Shown piece after piece: positions 22,660 through 35,106 of a stretch of DNA of 64,000 nt. The notes below the pieces were generated by a model. It searched no databases. It was not told the origin of the DNA and was given only the letters and a program-made list of their open reading frames with translations. Positions within the stretch are counted from its first letter, which is position 1. Each line of letters starts with the position of its first letter. Made by a program: the position numbers and the translations under genes. The stretch comes from Fistulifera solaris (taxonomy: Eukaryota; Bacillariophyta; Bacillariophyceae; Naviculales; Stauroneidaceae), in assembly GCA_030295235.1 (NCBI GenBank), contig AP026153.1, positions 310,001 to 374,000 of the forward strand. Reading direction: 5' to 3'.

Positions 22660-23284
22660 AGCTCAGAGAGCCTACCGGTAAGAACTAGAGAGAGCTAGAG
22701 CCTACTAAAGCCTAGAGCGAGGAGAGGAGAACCCGCCGCCCGCCGATCTCAAGTTCGTTCTGTGGTATGTGGTGTCTGTTGGTCTTAGGTCGTCAAAAAG
22801 CGGAATGTTGAAAGTTATAAATGCTAAATTGGAAGAGGGCGAACTCCGAACTGCGAACCGTTGAAGATGGTGACATCTGTGAATCTTTGTAGAATTGATT
22901 TGAGATTTTAAGGGCGTGCCAAGACGGTCATAAATAATTGTGAAAGCGTGCGATGCGGTGAAAAGTGAAGGCTGAACTGCTGTTGTAGAACGCATTGTAC
23001 TGTATGGAGTACGTATTCGTATTGCGGAAGAACGAACAACGAACAAAGTAAGCTCGAAAAGTAGATCCTTTTTTATTTCACGCCACACCACACGCCCATC
23101 TCTTCACGACTACAACGTCTGATCTAGCTAAGTCCTATTTATCTTGAATCGGACGCGGAGATACAAAAGAGTAGTATCCAGCATTTATAGGAGATAATCT
23201 TGCGTTCGGGTGTCTGAAAAATCAAGATTAGGGCCGACCAAAAAAATCATCACATCTCACCTTTTCGTGAAATCTCCAAGGCAT
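21095..23284. other. Non-coding stretch with hairpins and a CT microsatellite
   Basis: No supported gene. Two inverted repeats are visible: 21174-21184/21219-21229 (11 of 12 pairs) and CTCGTGGATC/GATCCACGAG at about 21539-21608. A (CT)n tract fills 22591-22657, followed by AGAG-rich sequence that can fold back on it. A 77-codon minus frame at 21626-21859 has no recognisable features. Confidence 0.5.
22591..22657. repeat. (CT)n microsatellite
   Basis: About 33 uninterrupted CT units, followed directly by GAGCTCAGAGAG and further AGAG-rich sequence (22658-22735) that is complementary to the tract. Confidence 0.95.
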
Positions 23285-23320
23285 CACAACTTTGAACGGA
23301 ATCAAAACGTTGTCCTTTTC
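23285..23320 (+). promoter_or_regulatory. Shared promoter motif of GDPH paralogue A
   Basis: CACAACTTTGAA...AAAACGTTGTCC, 68 bp upstream of the ATG. The same block (CACAACTTTG, 8-14 nt spacer, AAACGTTGTC) precedes all four paralogues. ACAAC and GTTGT form a dyad. Probable core promoter or start-site element. Confidence 0.6.
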
Positions 23321-23352
23321 CTCTTTAGAACAAAGAAAGACCAAAGATAAGA

Positions 23353-26300
23353 ATGAAAATCATCCACAGTGCGCTAGTTGCCGCTGCTTTCTTTGCCTCC
23401 GATGTAGATGCGCAGGTAAGTGGTGGCGTAATTGGAATAATGAAGAGGCCGCGCTCACTTTGAAAGTGTCATCTGATCACACTTGTTTCCACTCATTAGG
23501 CATCGACCAAGCGAACCTTGGGACAGTCTTGTCAAGTTACCTACAGCTCCACTGCAAACAAGTACATGCCCGAGAAGGGTTATGAATGCGACTCCGGCCT
23601 CGTTTGTTCCGAGCTCAACGATAACGGTCTAGACGGGGTTGCATTTATCGGTGTTTGCAACAAAGAATCGTGCGACGGAACTGCGGATCCTTCAAAAGAC
23701 CAACCTATCAGCTCTCATCGTGTCACTATCTGCCATCGCACTTGCTCCGAAACGAACCCGTGGGTGCGCATTACCATCGATGATGACGCCTGGGGCGGCG
23801 CCGAAGCATCCGGATGCGGTCACCAGCGAGAGCACAACGTCACTGAAGATTGCAAAAGGACGATTACTCTGCCTGGGGACCCAACCGTGTCGACTACCTA
23901 ATCAAAGATCACGGAACCCGCTCAGATGTTCGCATCAGAAACTCATTCACCACTGCTCAAGAAAAAGCATACTGGTTCTACTGGGAACGTGCATGCCCGT
24001 ACGTGCGTGCCAAAAAGCTCGGCAACCCATGCTGTGACTGGGCAAAGGCGAGTGCTGCGGCCCTCATCCCGACGACAAGTGTCCCATGGACCCCGACAAG
24101 ACAGCGCCAGGCCAATGCGGGTGTGGTGTGGCTGATAAAGATTCGGATGACGATGGCGTCGCTGATTGCCTTGACACGTGCCCCATGAACTCGGCTGTCA
24201 AGACGGAAGCCGATCTGAACGGTTGTACGTGTGGGGATACTGCCGCTACCATCGCAGCAGGTTGCGGTGCACCGGAAATAATCGAAGTTCCCCCATGCCC
24301 CGTGTGTGGATGCGGTAGCCAAGACATTGATTCAGATGGAGACGGAACGCTAGACTGCTTCGATGTCTGCCCGAATGATGCTTCCAAGACCACGTCTGCG
24401 GGACACTGTGGCTGCAGTGTCTCTGAAGTGGACTCGGACGGTGACGGAACGCCTGACTGCAAGGACTTGTGCCCCCAAGACGAAGACAAGCTCAGCCCGG
24501 GCACGTGCGGATGCGGAGTTTCAGACAAAGACTCGGATACGGACGGAACTCCGGATTGCAACGACCAATGTCCGATGGATAACCTCAAGCTCGAGCCTGG
24601 TATTTGCGGTTGCGGAATTTCAGACTGCGATACCGATGGTGATGGCGTGCCCGACTGCATGGATGGATGCTCTCGCGATGCCACCAAAACCGAAGAGGGC
24701 GTGTGTGGTTGTGGAGTGAGTGATGTCGATACGGACGGCGATGGAACGCCCGACTGTAATGATGCTTGCCAAGACGACCCCTCGAAGACCGAGCCCGGTT
24801 TTTGCGGTTGCGGCAAAGCGGATTCGGATAACGATGGAACGTGCGATGCCAACGACCAGTGCCCCATGGATCCCAACAAGAACGAAGTGGGACAGTGCGG
24901 TTGTGGCGTGGGTGAGACCGATTCCGATCTCGACGGAACGCCTGATTGCAAGGATGGATGCTCCCTCGATAGCAACAAGATCACTCCAGGAACTTGTGGC
25001 TGCGGTACGCCTGAAACGGATTCGGACAATGATGGTACGCCCGATTGCATCGATGGCTGCTCGACCGACTCTACCAAGATTGCTCCTGGCATTTGCGGAT
25101 GCGGAACGCCTGATGTTGACTCGGATGGAGATGGCACGCCTGACTGTGTAGACGAGTGCCCTCAGGATGGTAGCAAGATCTTGGCTGGAACATGTGGCTG
25201 TGGAGTTTCGGAGAAAGATTCGGACGGAGACGGAACCAAGGACTGCCAGGACGGTTGTTCGACCGACCCGGAGAAGATCATTCCAGGAAAATGCGGATGC
25301 GGAACGCCTGATACGGATACGGACGGCGACGGTGTCCCCGATTGTATGGATTCATGCAGCACCGACCCCAACAAGACAAATCCTGGTGCGTGTGGATGTG
25401 GAGCGTCGGACATTGATTCGGATGCCGATGGAACACCTGATTGCAAGGACGAATGCCCCAACGATACTGGCAAGACTTCCCCAGGACAGTGTGGCTGTGG
25501 TCTGAGCGACACGGACTCTGACAATGATGGAACCGCTGACTGCAACGACGAGTGCCCGATGGACCCCGCCAAGATCATTCCTGGCGAGTGCGGATGCGGA
25601 GTGGTGGATGCGGACGCTGACGCTGACGGAACATGTGATCACGAAGACAAATGTCCCTCGGATCCCAACAAGACAGAAGGAGGCGTTTGTGGTTGCAATG
25701 TTGCTGACACGGATTCGGACGGAGACATGACCCCAGACTGTAACGACGAATGCTCGGAAGACCCTTCAAAGACAGCTCCTGGCGCGTGTGGTTGTGGAAC
25801 ACCGGATACAGATAGCGATGGCGACGGTGTTGCTGATTGCAATGATGGCTGCTCGGAAGACGCTGACAAGACGGAACCAGGAACGTGCGGTTGCGGTTCG
25901 CCTGATGTGGATAGTGACGGCGATGGAGTACTTGACTGTAACGATGGATGCTCGGCTGACCCTGAAAAGACAGAACCAGGAACGTGTGGCTGTGGCGTTC
26001 CGGAGACGGATTCTGACAACGATGGCGTCCCAGACTGCACTGACTTGTGCCCCAACGACATTTACAAGACCGATCCCGGCTCGTGCGGATGCAACAAGCA
26101 GGATACTGATGCCGACAGCGATGGAACACCTGACTGCAATGATCTATGCCCTTTGAACCCCGCGATGACGACCGATGTCGACTCGGACGGCGATGGTACG
26201 CTTGACTGCAATGATGGATGCTCCGCAGATCCGGAGAAGATCGCCCCCGGTGAATGCGGCTGCGGTTTCCCTGATGTCGATTCCAATGACGATGGTGTGA

Positions 26301-27724
26301 TGGACTGCAATGAAGTGCGTGAAGATATCACATTGACCAGCTCGAACCTCATCGGAACGACCGAAACATACAAGGAGTGCTACAAGATGTATAACGCCGG
26401 AAACAGCGACCCCAACTTTTCAGGATATGTCGAAGCTGCCACCGCTTATTGCCTCGCCGACTGCGTCGCTGGCGCATACTGCATCAAGGTTCAGGCAGCC
26501 TCTGGCATTCAACTCGCAGACAAGGAAGCCTGGTTCAAGGACTACAGTGTTGGCACGTCTAGTCTGCAGCCGCTTGCACCCGGAATCAAGCTCACCTACG
26601 ACACTAGCGGCCAAGTCATCATGTGGGAAGGATGCTTCAAGATTCCGGAAGGAGCCACAGGAGAGAACATCGAGATTCACGCCAACTGGGGATACTCGGG
26701 AAGCACCGGCCTCGGAAACACTGCTTCGACCGGAAAGCTTGACGGCGTCGCAATGGACTATCCCGAATGCCTCTCCTCTGAAACCACTCCTTTGACGACT
26801 CCTGTCGACGCACCCGCCGACGTTCCAGTTGAAACACCTGTTGATGCACCTGTCGATACACCCGTCGAGTCGCCCGTTGAACTCGAATCTTCCCCGTGTC
26901 CTCGCCCACAGGTGCTGATGTTGACAACGACCCCACCGTCGGCCTTCCCACCGCAAACCAAGTTGGTGATGGCGAGTCAGGCGGTGGATTCGGTGATCCT
27001 CACTTGAAGACCTGGATGGGAGAGGTGTACGACTTCCACGGAGCCTGCGACCTAGTTCTTGTCAAGACCGCGACTTTCAACAATGGAGCTGGCCTTGACC
27101 TTCACATCCGTACCAAGATCCGTGACGACTGGTCTTTCATTTCTGATGCAGCTGTTCGCATTGGTGACGATGTTTTGGAAGTCGGAACTCGCGCTTACTA
27201 CTACTTGAATGGAGTTGCCGGTGCCGAAATGCCCGCCACAGTTGGTGGATTCCCCGTCTCTCTCACTCACTTTGGAACCAAGCGCCACAAGTTCGAGATC
27301 GACCTCGGTCACATGGGTGTCATTTCGATCAAGGTGTTCAACGAATTCCTCGCTGTCGAAGTCAACAACGCTCACAGCGACGGATTCGGTGACAGTGTCG
27401 GTCTTATGGGCACTTTTACTGACGGTAGCCTGGTTGGACGCAGCGGCTTGGTTCACGCAGATAACAACGAGTTTGGTTTGAACTGGCAGGTGCATGATGC
27501 CGATGGTCTTTTTGTTCCAAGAGGCCGAAGGACCTCAGTATCCTCAACTCTGCCAGATGCCTGCTCCCATGGCATTGAAGAACCGTCGCATGTCGGAATC
27601 TCTTGTCAGCTTTGAAGATGCCGCTATTGCTTGCGCTGACTGGTCGGAGGAGACTCGCGAATCTTGCATTTACGATGTCATGTCGACCGGTGATCTGGAC
27701 ATGGCTGAAGCGGGTGCCTTTTAA
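23353..27724 (+). CDS. Secreted CGCG-repeat/VWD (GDPH) protein, paralogue A, frameshifted
   Basis: First of four tandem paralogues. Exon 1 (23353-23415) encodes only the signal peptide MKIIHSALVAAAFFASDVDA plus Gln; intron 23416-23499; exon 2 runs to the stop at 27724. Domains follow paralogue D: Cys-rich N-domain with ICHRT...WVRITIDDDAW, 21 CGCG...DxDSDxDGTPDC units, a secreted domain around KECYKMYNAGNSD, a PV(D/E)(A/T/S)P linker, then FGDPHLKTW...YDFHGACDLVLV (VWD). Four single-base breaks interrupt it: 23854-23859 and 24044-24048 (one base missing each), 26891-26897 (one missing), and a T-run at 27509-27513 (one extra). Correcting each gives about 1429 residues. The first and third breaks are shared with paralogue B. 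Either residual assembly indels or a decaying gene. Confidence 0.8.
24100..26310 (+). repeat. Tandem ~102-bp coding repeats (CGCG units) of paralogue A
   Basis: 21 imperfect units of about 34 residues each, with Cys, Asp and Gly fixed (CGCGxxDxDSDxDGxxDCxDxC). Related to thrombospondin type 3 Ca2+-binding repeats. Confidence 0.85.
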
Positions 27725-30534
27725 GAATCAGGTCAATGCGTGTGGGCGAATCGTAGATCACATAGGAAAAGATAAATGATGATATAGTCCACTAATAGAA
27801 TGAGTAGGACATTCCTTTCGAATTCAATGCAATAGTTCTCTTGACTTTTCTCTTGCCTTGGTTATAAGGTCTCATAGAAACGTCACAATGTCGATCTTTT
27901 GCAAAGCAGAGACATGCACCAAGCTACATCTTCGTTTCTGTTGCTCAGGATTGGGATTTGATTATCTGTTACACGTTTCGCTGGCTTCAGCTTTTCATTG
28001 ACATGCGTTGATTTTGCGCGACGACAGATGTCGATCGATTCGTATTCGGATGACGGGAGACGCTGGGTTTTCAGAGTAAAAATCTTCTTGTTTCGCGCAG
28101 CCCTGACTTGTCCAGCCGGTTCCTAAGAAAAGAAAACTTGCAAGCAAAACAGCGATCTCTCAGAGACAATCTGGAGTGTGCGAAAATGTTTGTTATTTCC
28201 GCAAATCGGCCATTATCCAACCTCTCTCTGAAACCTCCGTCTTCATGGCTTGATGATTTATATAGTTCTCTTGTGCTACTGAACAACGTTGAGTCGCGTG
28301 TCGAGTTTGATACTTCAAATATAGTGAATGGAAGAGAGAGCCTCGAAGAGTGATTGTCATTGCTTGATTTCTTTATTTGTAAAAGCACGGGGCAGTGCTT
28401 TCTGCCCATAAAAATCCTAGGTGATGAAAAGTACAACCTTTTCAAAAAAGACTTCGAGTCAAATGAAAGGCAACAGTGAAGCACGCTGTCGGAACAAAGC
28501 AAAGGTACTGGACCGACGTCTTCGAAACTGAAAGGCGCGAAAGCATCGTCGCGTCGAAAAATGCGGCTGTTTCCTCTTATACCCCCACCAAAATAATGCC
28601 ATCCTCTCCTGGAGGATCCTGGAGGAAGTGCCTAATGCTTGCGGAGATTCGTTTGGCAGCAAACAGCAAGAATAATCGCTTCTTTTGACTTCCATGGTCA
28701 AAAATGAAGTGCGATGTCGTCGCGGCTCTTGCTGCCGCGCTTGAAACAAGCCAATAATGCCATCATACAGTAGGGATGAGGATCGATAGTGTCTGTCCTC
28801 GTTCCGTTGCTAGCGTCAATTTTCATTCCTCTAGACAATCTATACTGTAGTAGATATGGTCAATTCAAACTCTATTATCCATGACTAACGATAGCTTTGG
28901 ATGCTAGTGGGAATAAAAATCAAAAGAATAAATGGATTTTCCGCACAATGAGGAATGAACATTTTCTGTATCATGACTGAAATGCAGTCGTGGCGAAAAA
29001 GTCGTCTACACGAAGGGCTTATAGTGAATTAGGAAAATAACGATTTTACAATTTACAACGACTTGCGACAAGAAATAAGAGATGGAGTGCAAAGCTGTTG
29101 ACGGTGATCCACTTGCAATATAAACTACTTTTAGGAATCAAACCATAAATGCAGCTTGAATAGCACACACTTCTTCGGAAAATCATGATTCATGACTGAA
29201 ATGCAGTCGTGGCGAAAACTTCGGGTCTATGATTAATTCGGACGGAAACAAGCAAGCGGTGGTTTGCACAATTTGCTTGTCTTAAAAAAAGAAATGCATA
29301 GCCTAAGTTAATAGAGCTACTAGTAAGAGAAAGTGGTGAAGGTAATGTACATGGACTCATTTTAATGAAAAATTCTGTCTTTAGTTTATAGTTTTGATTG
29401 AATACTTATAATATAGGTCTGAAAGCGGTCGTGATTCAAGTCGCCGACATTGGGTTGAAAAGTTGTTAAGGTATCCTTATCCGAATAAAGGCCAAATTAC
29501 CTTAACATACTTTGTAGAGCTATGGCAACTTTTGCACTCGGATATCAACGAGTAAACCTTTCTTTGAAAACGATTGTTAAACATAGCAGTGACTCCTCTT
29601 AGAAACCTCAGTCGTTTCGTAGGGTAAGGGAATTTCCGGGCATTAAGATGTGCATTTAGTATTACTCTTGCTCGCATTCTTTGATGGCTAATGTCCTGAA
29701 TCGAGGCCTTTTCACTTGATGGGTAGTCAGCTTGACCTTACCCTGGAGATTTATTTCTCTGCTGCTATCATTTTGTTACACAGGCTGGTAGGATGATGTC
29801 GATGCTGATTTAGAGCTGCCTTCGTTTGGCATGAGAGCTCCCTAGCTCTAGGTGGGACTTGTCCCCCATTCCTTTGCGTTTTGGGGCGTTTACTTTTTAC
29901 TTTATTTCCACATTGAAGTCTGATGCCCTGATGTCAGATAGAAAAAAGTACTTGTTGCTGACGACTCATAACTCATAAATAACACACATGGTACCCAAAA
30001 CGCCAGACAAGATTCCCAAAGAATTTTTAGCCCCTTTGACTATAGCACCGAAAGTAGATTACGTATTATAGAGTTGACTGGCGAACTGGTAGAAAATTGT
30101 AAGAGCATTCAGAAGCCTTGCAAATATTGCCCTTGAAAAATACATAAGCCCTTTCGAATAAAGCGGAGATATGGATTTTCATGACTAAATCCACTCGCCT
30201 TAACGTAGTTCGAGATCCGTTTATTGGTCACGGTTCCAGATTTATGGGACGATTCGTACTGGACAGCAGTCATGCGATGCCTCCGAGTCCCCAATAAACT
30301 CCAAGAATGCGAAGCACTATAGAGCTGTAAAGATAAATAATGGAAGATCACGACCAGAAAGAAGGACCAAGGGCATGTCATTATCCCCCAAAGAGTTAAC
30401 GCGAGTCACGAGATAGTACACAACGGCTTGACACATGGCACCAAAAGTCATAAAGTTGGGGGGGAGTTTTATGTTTTATTCGGATTTTGCGCCGTGCTTC
30501 TCCAAAACCGTTTCAGCCATCGATCGTATCTATT
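27725..30534. other. Spacer between paralogues A and B
   Basis: About 2.8 kb without a supported gene. Copies of the dispersed GACTG/CAGTC hairpin repeat lie at 28972-28998 and 29191-29218. Open frames at 28071-28502 (-) and 28108-28353 (+) overlap each other and show no domain; neither is called. Confidence 0.5.
28972..29218. repeat. Two copies of a dispersed hairpin repeat
   Basis: CATGACTGAAATGCAGTCGTGG at 28972 and again at 29191. Each can fold as CATGACTG/CAGTCGTG around a 5-nt loop. About 100 bp after the first copy resembles the sequence after the copy at 59-80 (GTCGTCTACAC, then AATAACGAT). Confidence 0.7.
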
Positions 30535-30570
30535 CACAACTTTGTGTGAAAAGCAAAACGTTGTCTTCCC
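30535..30570 (+). promoter_or_regulatory. Shared promoter motif of GDPH paralogue B
   Basis: CACAACTTTGTGTGAAAAGC followed by AAAACGTTGTCTTC, 74 bp upstream of the ATG; same ACAAC/GTTGT dyad as in the other paralogues. Confidence 0.6.
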
Positions 30571-30608
30571 CCTCTTGCTGAACAAGAAACCAAGTTTGAA
30601 AGTAAAAG

Positions 30609-33600
30609 ATGAAAGTCTTCAACAGTTTCCTCGCTGTGGTTGCGCTCCTCAGCTGCGCCGCTGATGCTGAAGTAAGTGTTCGAAAAATGGCAATATCGTT
30701 TGTGTCATAACATGTGCTATGCATCTTATCTTGGGAGGTTCATTCGTTTCATTTACACCATTTGACCGCACTAATGTCGTCTTCTTTGCTACCACTCACT
30801 AGTCTGTGGAACGCAACCTCGGAAAAACGATACCCAAGATGATACGCGGACAAGCATGCAAAGTTCGTTACAACACAAACGCCGACAAGTACATGCCCGA
30901 GAAGGATTTCGAATGCGACACTGGACTTGTTTGCGCTGAGCTTAACGATAGTGGTGTAGATGGTGTGGTTTTTACAGGAGTCTGCAGCCCAGAATCGTGC
31001 GACGGAACTGCGGATCCTTCAAAAGACCAACCTATCAGCTCTCATCGTGTCACTATCTGCCATCGCACTTGCTCCGAAACGAACCCGTGGGTGCGCATTA
31101 CCATCGATGATGACGCCTGGGGCGGCGCCGAAGCATCCGGATGTGGTCATCAGCGCGAGCACAACGTCACTGAAGATTGCAAAAGGACGATTACTCTGCC
31201 TGGGGTCCCAACCGTGTCGACTACCTAATCAAAGACCACGGAACCCGCTCGGATGTTCGCATCAGAAACTCCTTTACCCCCGCTGAAGAGAAAGCGTACT
31301 GGTTCCACTGGGAACGCGCTTGTCCTTACGTCCGAGCCAAAAAGCTGAACAAACCGTGCTGCGACTGGGAAAAAGGCGAATGCTGCGGCCCTCACCCTGA
31401 CGACAAGTGCCCGATGGATCCCGACAAGACAGCGCCAGGCCAATGCGGTTGCGGTGTCCCTGATACCGATACCGACCAAGATGGTGTCGCTGATTGCCTT
31501 GACCCGTGCCCTACTAATGCCGCTGTCAAGACTGAGGCAGACCTGAACGGTTGTACGTGTGGGGATACTGCCGCTACTATTGCCGCAGGTTGCGGTGCAC
31601 CGGAAATCGTCGAGGTTCCCCCATGCCCTGTGTGTGGATGTGGAAGCCAAGACATTGACTCTGATGGAGACGGAACGCTAGACTGCTTCGATGTCTGCCC
31701 GAATGATGCTTCCAAGACCACGTCTGCAGGACATTGCGGCTGCGGTGTATCTGAAGTGGACTCGGACGGTGACGGAACGCCTGACTGCAAGGACTTGTGC
31801 CCCCAAGACAAAGACAAGCTCAGCCCAGGAACGTGCGGATGTGGCGTTTCCGACAAAGACTCGGATGCGGACGGAACTCCCGATTGCAACGACAAGTGTC
31901 CGATGGATAACCTCAAGCTCGAGCCTGGTATTTGCGGTTGCGGAATTTCTGACTGCGATACCGATGGCGATGGCGTGCCCGACTGCATGGATGGATGCTC
32001 TCGCGATGCCACCAAGACCGAAGAAGGCGTGTGTGGTTGTGGAGTGAGTGATGTCGATACTGACGGCGATGGAACGCCCGACTGTAATGATGCTTGCCAA
32101 GACGACCCCTCGAAGACCGAGCCCGGCCTCTGTGGTTGTGGCAAAGCGGATTCCGATAACGACGGAACATGCGATGCCAACGACCAGTGTCCCATGGATC
32201 CCAACAAGAATCAAATGGGATTGTGCGGTTGTGGCGTGGGTGAGACCGATTCGGATCTCGATGGAACGCCTGATTGTGTGGATGGATGCTCTCTCGACAG
32301 CACCAAGGTCACTCCAGGAATTTGTGGCTGCGGTATGCCTGACACGGACTCGGACAATGATGGTACACCGGATTGCAACGATGGCTGCTCGACCGACTCC
32401 ACCAAGATTGCTCCTGGCGTTTGTGGATGTGGAACGCCTGATGTTGACTCAGACGGAGACGGCACGCCTGACTGTTTGGACGAGTGCCCTCAGGATGGTA
32501 GCAAGATCTTGGCTGGAACATGCGGCTGTGGAGTTTCGGAGAAAGATTCGGACGGAGACGGAACCAAGGATTGCCAGGACGGTTGTTCGACCGACCCGGA
32601 GAAGATCATTCCAGGAAAATGCGGATGCGGAACGCCTGATACGGATACGGACGGCGATGGTGTCCCCGATTGCATGGATTCGTGCAGCACCGACCCGAAC
32701 AAGACAAATCCTGGTGCGTGTGGATGTGGAGCGTCGGACATTGATTCGGATGCCGATGGAACACCTGATTGCAGGGACGAATGCCCCAACGATATGGGCA
32801 AGACTTCCCCAGGACAGTGTGGTTGTGGTCTGAGCGAAACGGACACTGACAACGATGGTACCGCTGATTGCAACGACCAGTGCCCGATGGACCCCGCCAA
32901 GATCCTTCCGGGCGAATGTGGATGCGGAGTTGTTGATGCCGATGCCGACGCTGACGGAACATGCGATCACGAAGACAAATGTCCCTCGGATCCCAACAAG
33001 ACAGAAGGAGGCGTTTGTGGTTGCAATGTTGCTGACACGGATTCGGACGGAGACATGACCCCAGACTGTAACGACGAATGCTCGGAAGACCCTTCAAAGA
33101 CAGCTCCTGGCGCGTGTGGTTGTGGAACACCGGATACAGATAGCGATGGCGACGGTGTTGCTGATTGCAATGATGGCTGCTCGGAAGACGCTGACAAGAC
33201 GGAACCAGGAACGTGCGGTTGCGGTTCGCCTGATGTGGATAGTGACGGCGATGGAGTACTTGACTGTAACGATGGATGCTCGGCTGACCCTGAAAAGACA
33301 GAACCAGGAACGTGTGGCTGTGGAACGCCTGAGACGGATTCTGACAACGATGGCGTCCCAGACTGTAAAGATTTGTGCCCCAACGACATTTACAAGACCG
33401 AGCCTGGCTCTTGCGGATGCAACAAGCAGGACACGGATGCAGACAACGATGGAACACCTGACTGTAATGATCTTTGTCCTTTAGACCCCACCATGACGAC
33501 CGATGTTGACACAGACGGCGATGGAACGCTTGACTGCAACGACGGATGTTCTGAAGATCCGGAGAAGATTGCTCCTGGTGAATGCGGCTGCGGCTTTCCG

Positions 33601-35024
33601 GATGAAGATTCCGATGGGGACGGCGTGATGGACTGTAATGAAGTTCGTGAAGACATCACATTGACCAGCTCGAACCTCATCGGAACGACCGAAACATACA
33701 AGGAGTGCTACAAGATGTACAACGCCGGAAACAGCGACCCCAACTTTTCAGGATATGTCGAAGCTGCCACCGCTTATTGCCTCGCCGACTGCGTCGCTGG
33801 CGCATACTGCATCAAGGTCCAGGCAGCTTCTGGCATTCAACTCGCAGACAAGGAAGCCTGGTTCAAGGACTACAGTGTTGGCACGTCTAGTCTGCAGCCG
33901 CTTGCACCCGGAATCAAGCTCACCTACGAACAAGGCAAGGTAATTGCCTGGGAAGGATGCTTCGAAATTCCGGAAGGAGCTACAGGAGAGAACATCGAGA
34001 TTCACGCCAACTGGGGATACACCGGAAGCAAAAAACTTGGTAACACTGCATCCACAGGCAAACCGAATGGAGTCGTAATGGACTACCCCGAATGTCTTTC
34101 TACTGAAACCACTCCTTTGACGACTCCTGTCGACGCACCTGCCGACGTTCCAGTTGAAGCACCCGTCGAGTCGCCTGTGGAACTCGAATCTTCCCCGTGT
34201 CCTCGCCCACCGGCGCTGATGTTGACAACGACCCCACTGTTGGCCTACCCACCGCGAACCAAGTTGGAGACGGTGAATCGGGCGGTGGATTCGGTGATCC
34301 TCACTTGAAGACCTGGATGGGAGAGGTTTACGACTTCCACGGAGCTTGCGACCTTGTACTTGTCAAGACCTCGACTTTCAACAACGGAGCTGGCCTTGAC
34401 CTCCACATCCGTACCAAGATCCGTGACGACTGGTCTTTCATTTCCGATGCCGCTGTTCGTATCGGTGACGATGTTTTGGAAGTTGGAACCCGTGCCTTTT
34501 ACTACTTGAACGGAGTTGCTGGTGCCGAAATGCCCGCTACGGTTGGTGGATTCCCTGTCTCTCTCACTCACTTCGGCACTCGCCGTCACAAGTTCGAGAT
34601 CGACCTCGGTCACATGGGTGTCATTTCGATCAAGGTGTTCAACGAGTTCTTGGCTGTCGAAGTCAACAACGCCCACAGCGACGGATTTGGTGACAGTGTT
34701 GGTCTCATGGGTGCTTTCACAGACGGCAGTCTCATCGGTCGCAACGGCCTGGTTCACGCCGACCACAACGAGTTCGGTTTGAGCTGGCAGGTTCACGATA
34801 CGGATGTCACCTTGTTCCAGAAGGTCGAAGGTCCCCAGTATCCTCAGCTTTGTCAGATGCCTGCACCAAAAGCTTTGAAGAGCCGCCGCATGTCGGAAGC
34901 GCTTGTCAGCTTTGAAGATGCCGCCAAGGCCTGCGCTGACTGGTCGGAGGAAACTCGCGAATCTTGCATTTACGATGTCATGTCGACTGGCGACTTGGAT
35001 ATGGCTGAAGCTGGTGCCTTTTAA
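30609..35024 (+). CDS. Secreted CGCG-repeat/VWD (GDPH) protein, paralogue B, frameshifted
   Basis: Exon 1 (30609-30671) encodes the signal peptide MKVFNSFLAVVALLSCAADA plus Glu; intron 30672-30802; exon 2 30803-35024. Same domain order as A, with 21 CGCG units. Two single-base losses interrupt the frame: 31191-31196 (AAAAGG) and 34192-34198 (CCCCGTG). Both are at exactly the positions broken in A. Restoring one base at each gives about 1428 residues, with no other stop between 31177 and 34308 or from there to the end. Large parts are nearly identical to A (for example about 33000-33330 against 25670-26000), and 32113-32417 is identical to paralogue C, so this copy is a mosaic. The GDPH motif is intact. 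As for A, assembly error and true decay cannot be separated from sequence alone. Confidence 0.82.
31430..33640 (+). repeat. Tandem ~102-bp coding repeats (CGCG units) of paralogue B
   Basis: 21 units of about 34 residues, same pattern as in A and in the same order, so the array duplicated as a block rather than by local expansion. Confidence 0.85.
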
Positions 35025-35040
35025 ACGAGCGAGCGAGCAA

Positions 35041-35106
35041 GCTCAAATGTTTTGGGGTTTTTTAGTTCTGCGATGTAAAGGATAAAATTGCATCTTTTGC
35101 CCAAAT
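35041..35106 (+). terminator. Structured 3' UTR element of paralogue B
   Basis: Closely matches 48017-48082 after paralogue D. An outer stem (TTTGGG/CCCAAA) encloses an inner stem (GATGTAA/TTGCATC, one G-U pair). The differences between the two copies keep most of the pairing, which suggests an RNA structure for 3' end formation or stability. Confidence 0.5.

Noticed and set aside
24064-25137. Long open frames antisense and out of frame to the CGCG repeats (also at 31392-32214, 38291, 44050-45033 and others)
   Set aside because: They are shadows created by codon bias in Cys/Asp/Gly-rich tandem repeats; they repeat with the unit period, lack starts or promoters of their own, and encode Ser/Pro/His-rich nonsense.
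26891-26912. Tiny intron (GTGTCC...CAG) explaining the third break in paralogue A
   Set aside because: It would be about 16 bp, far below spliceable size, and the AG is missing at the homologous site in paralogue B.
28071-28502. 143-codon minus frame between paralogues A and B
   Set aside because: Overlaps a plus-strand open frame in the same bases and shows no domain, signal or membrane feature.
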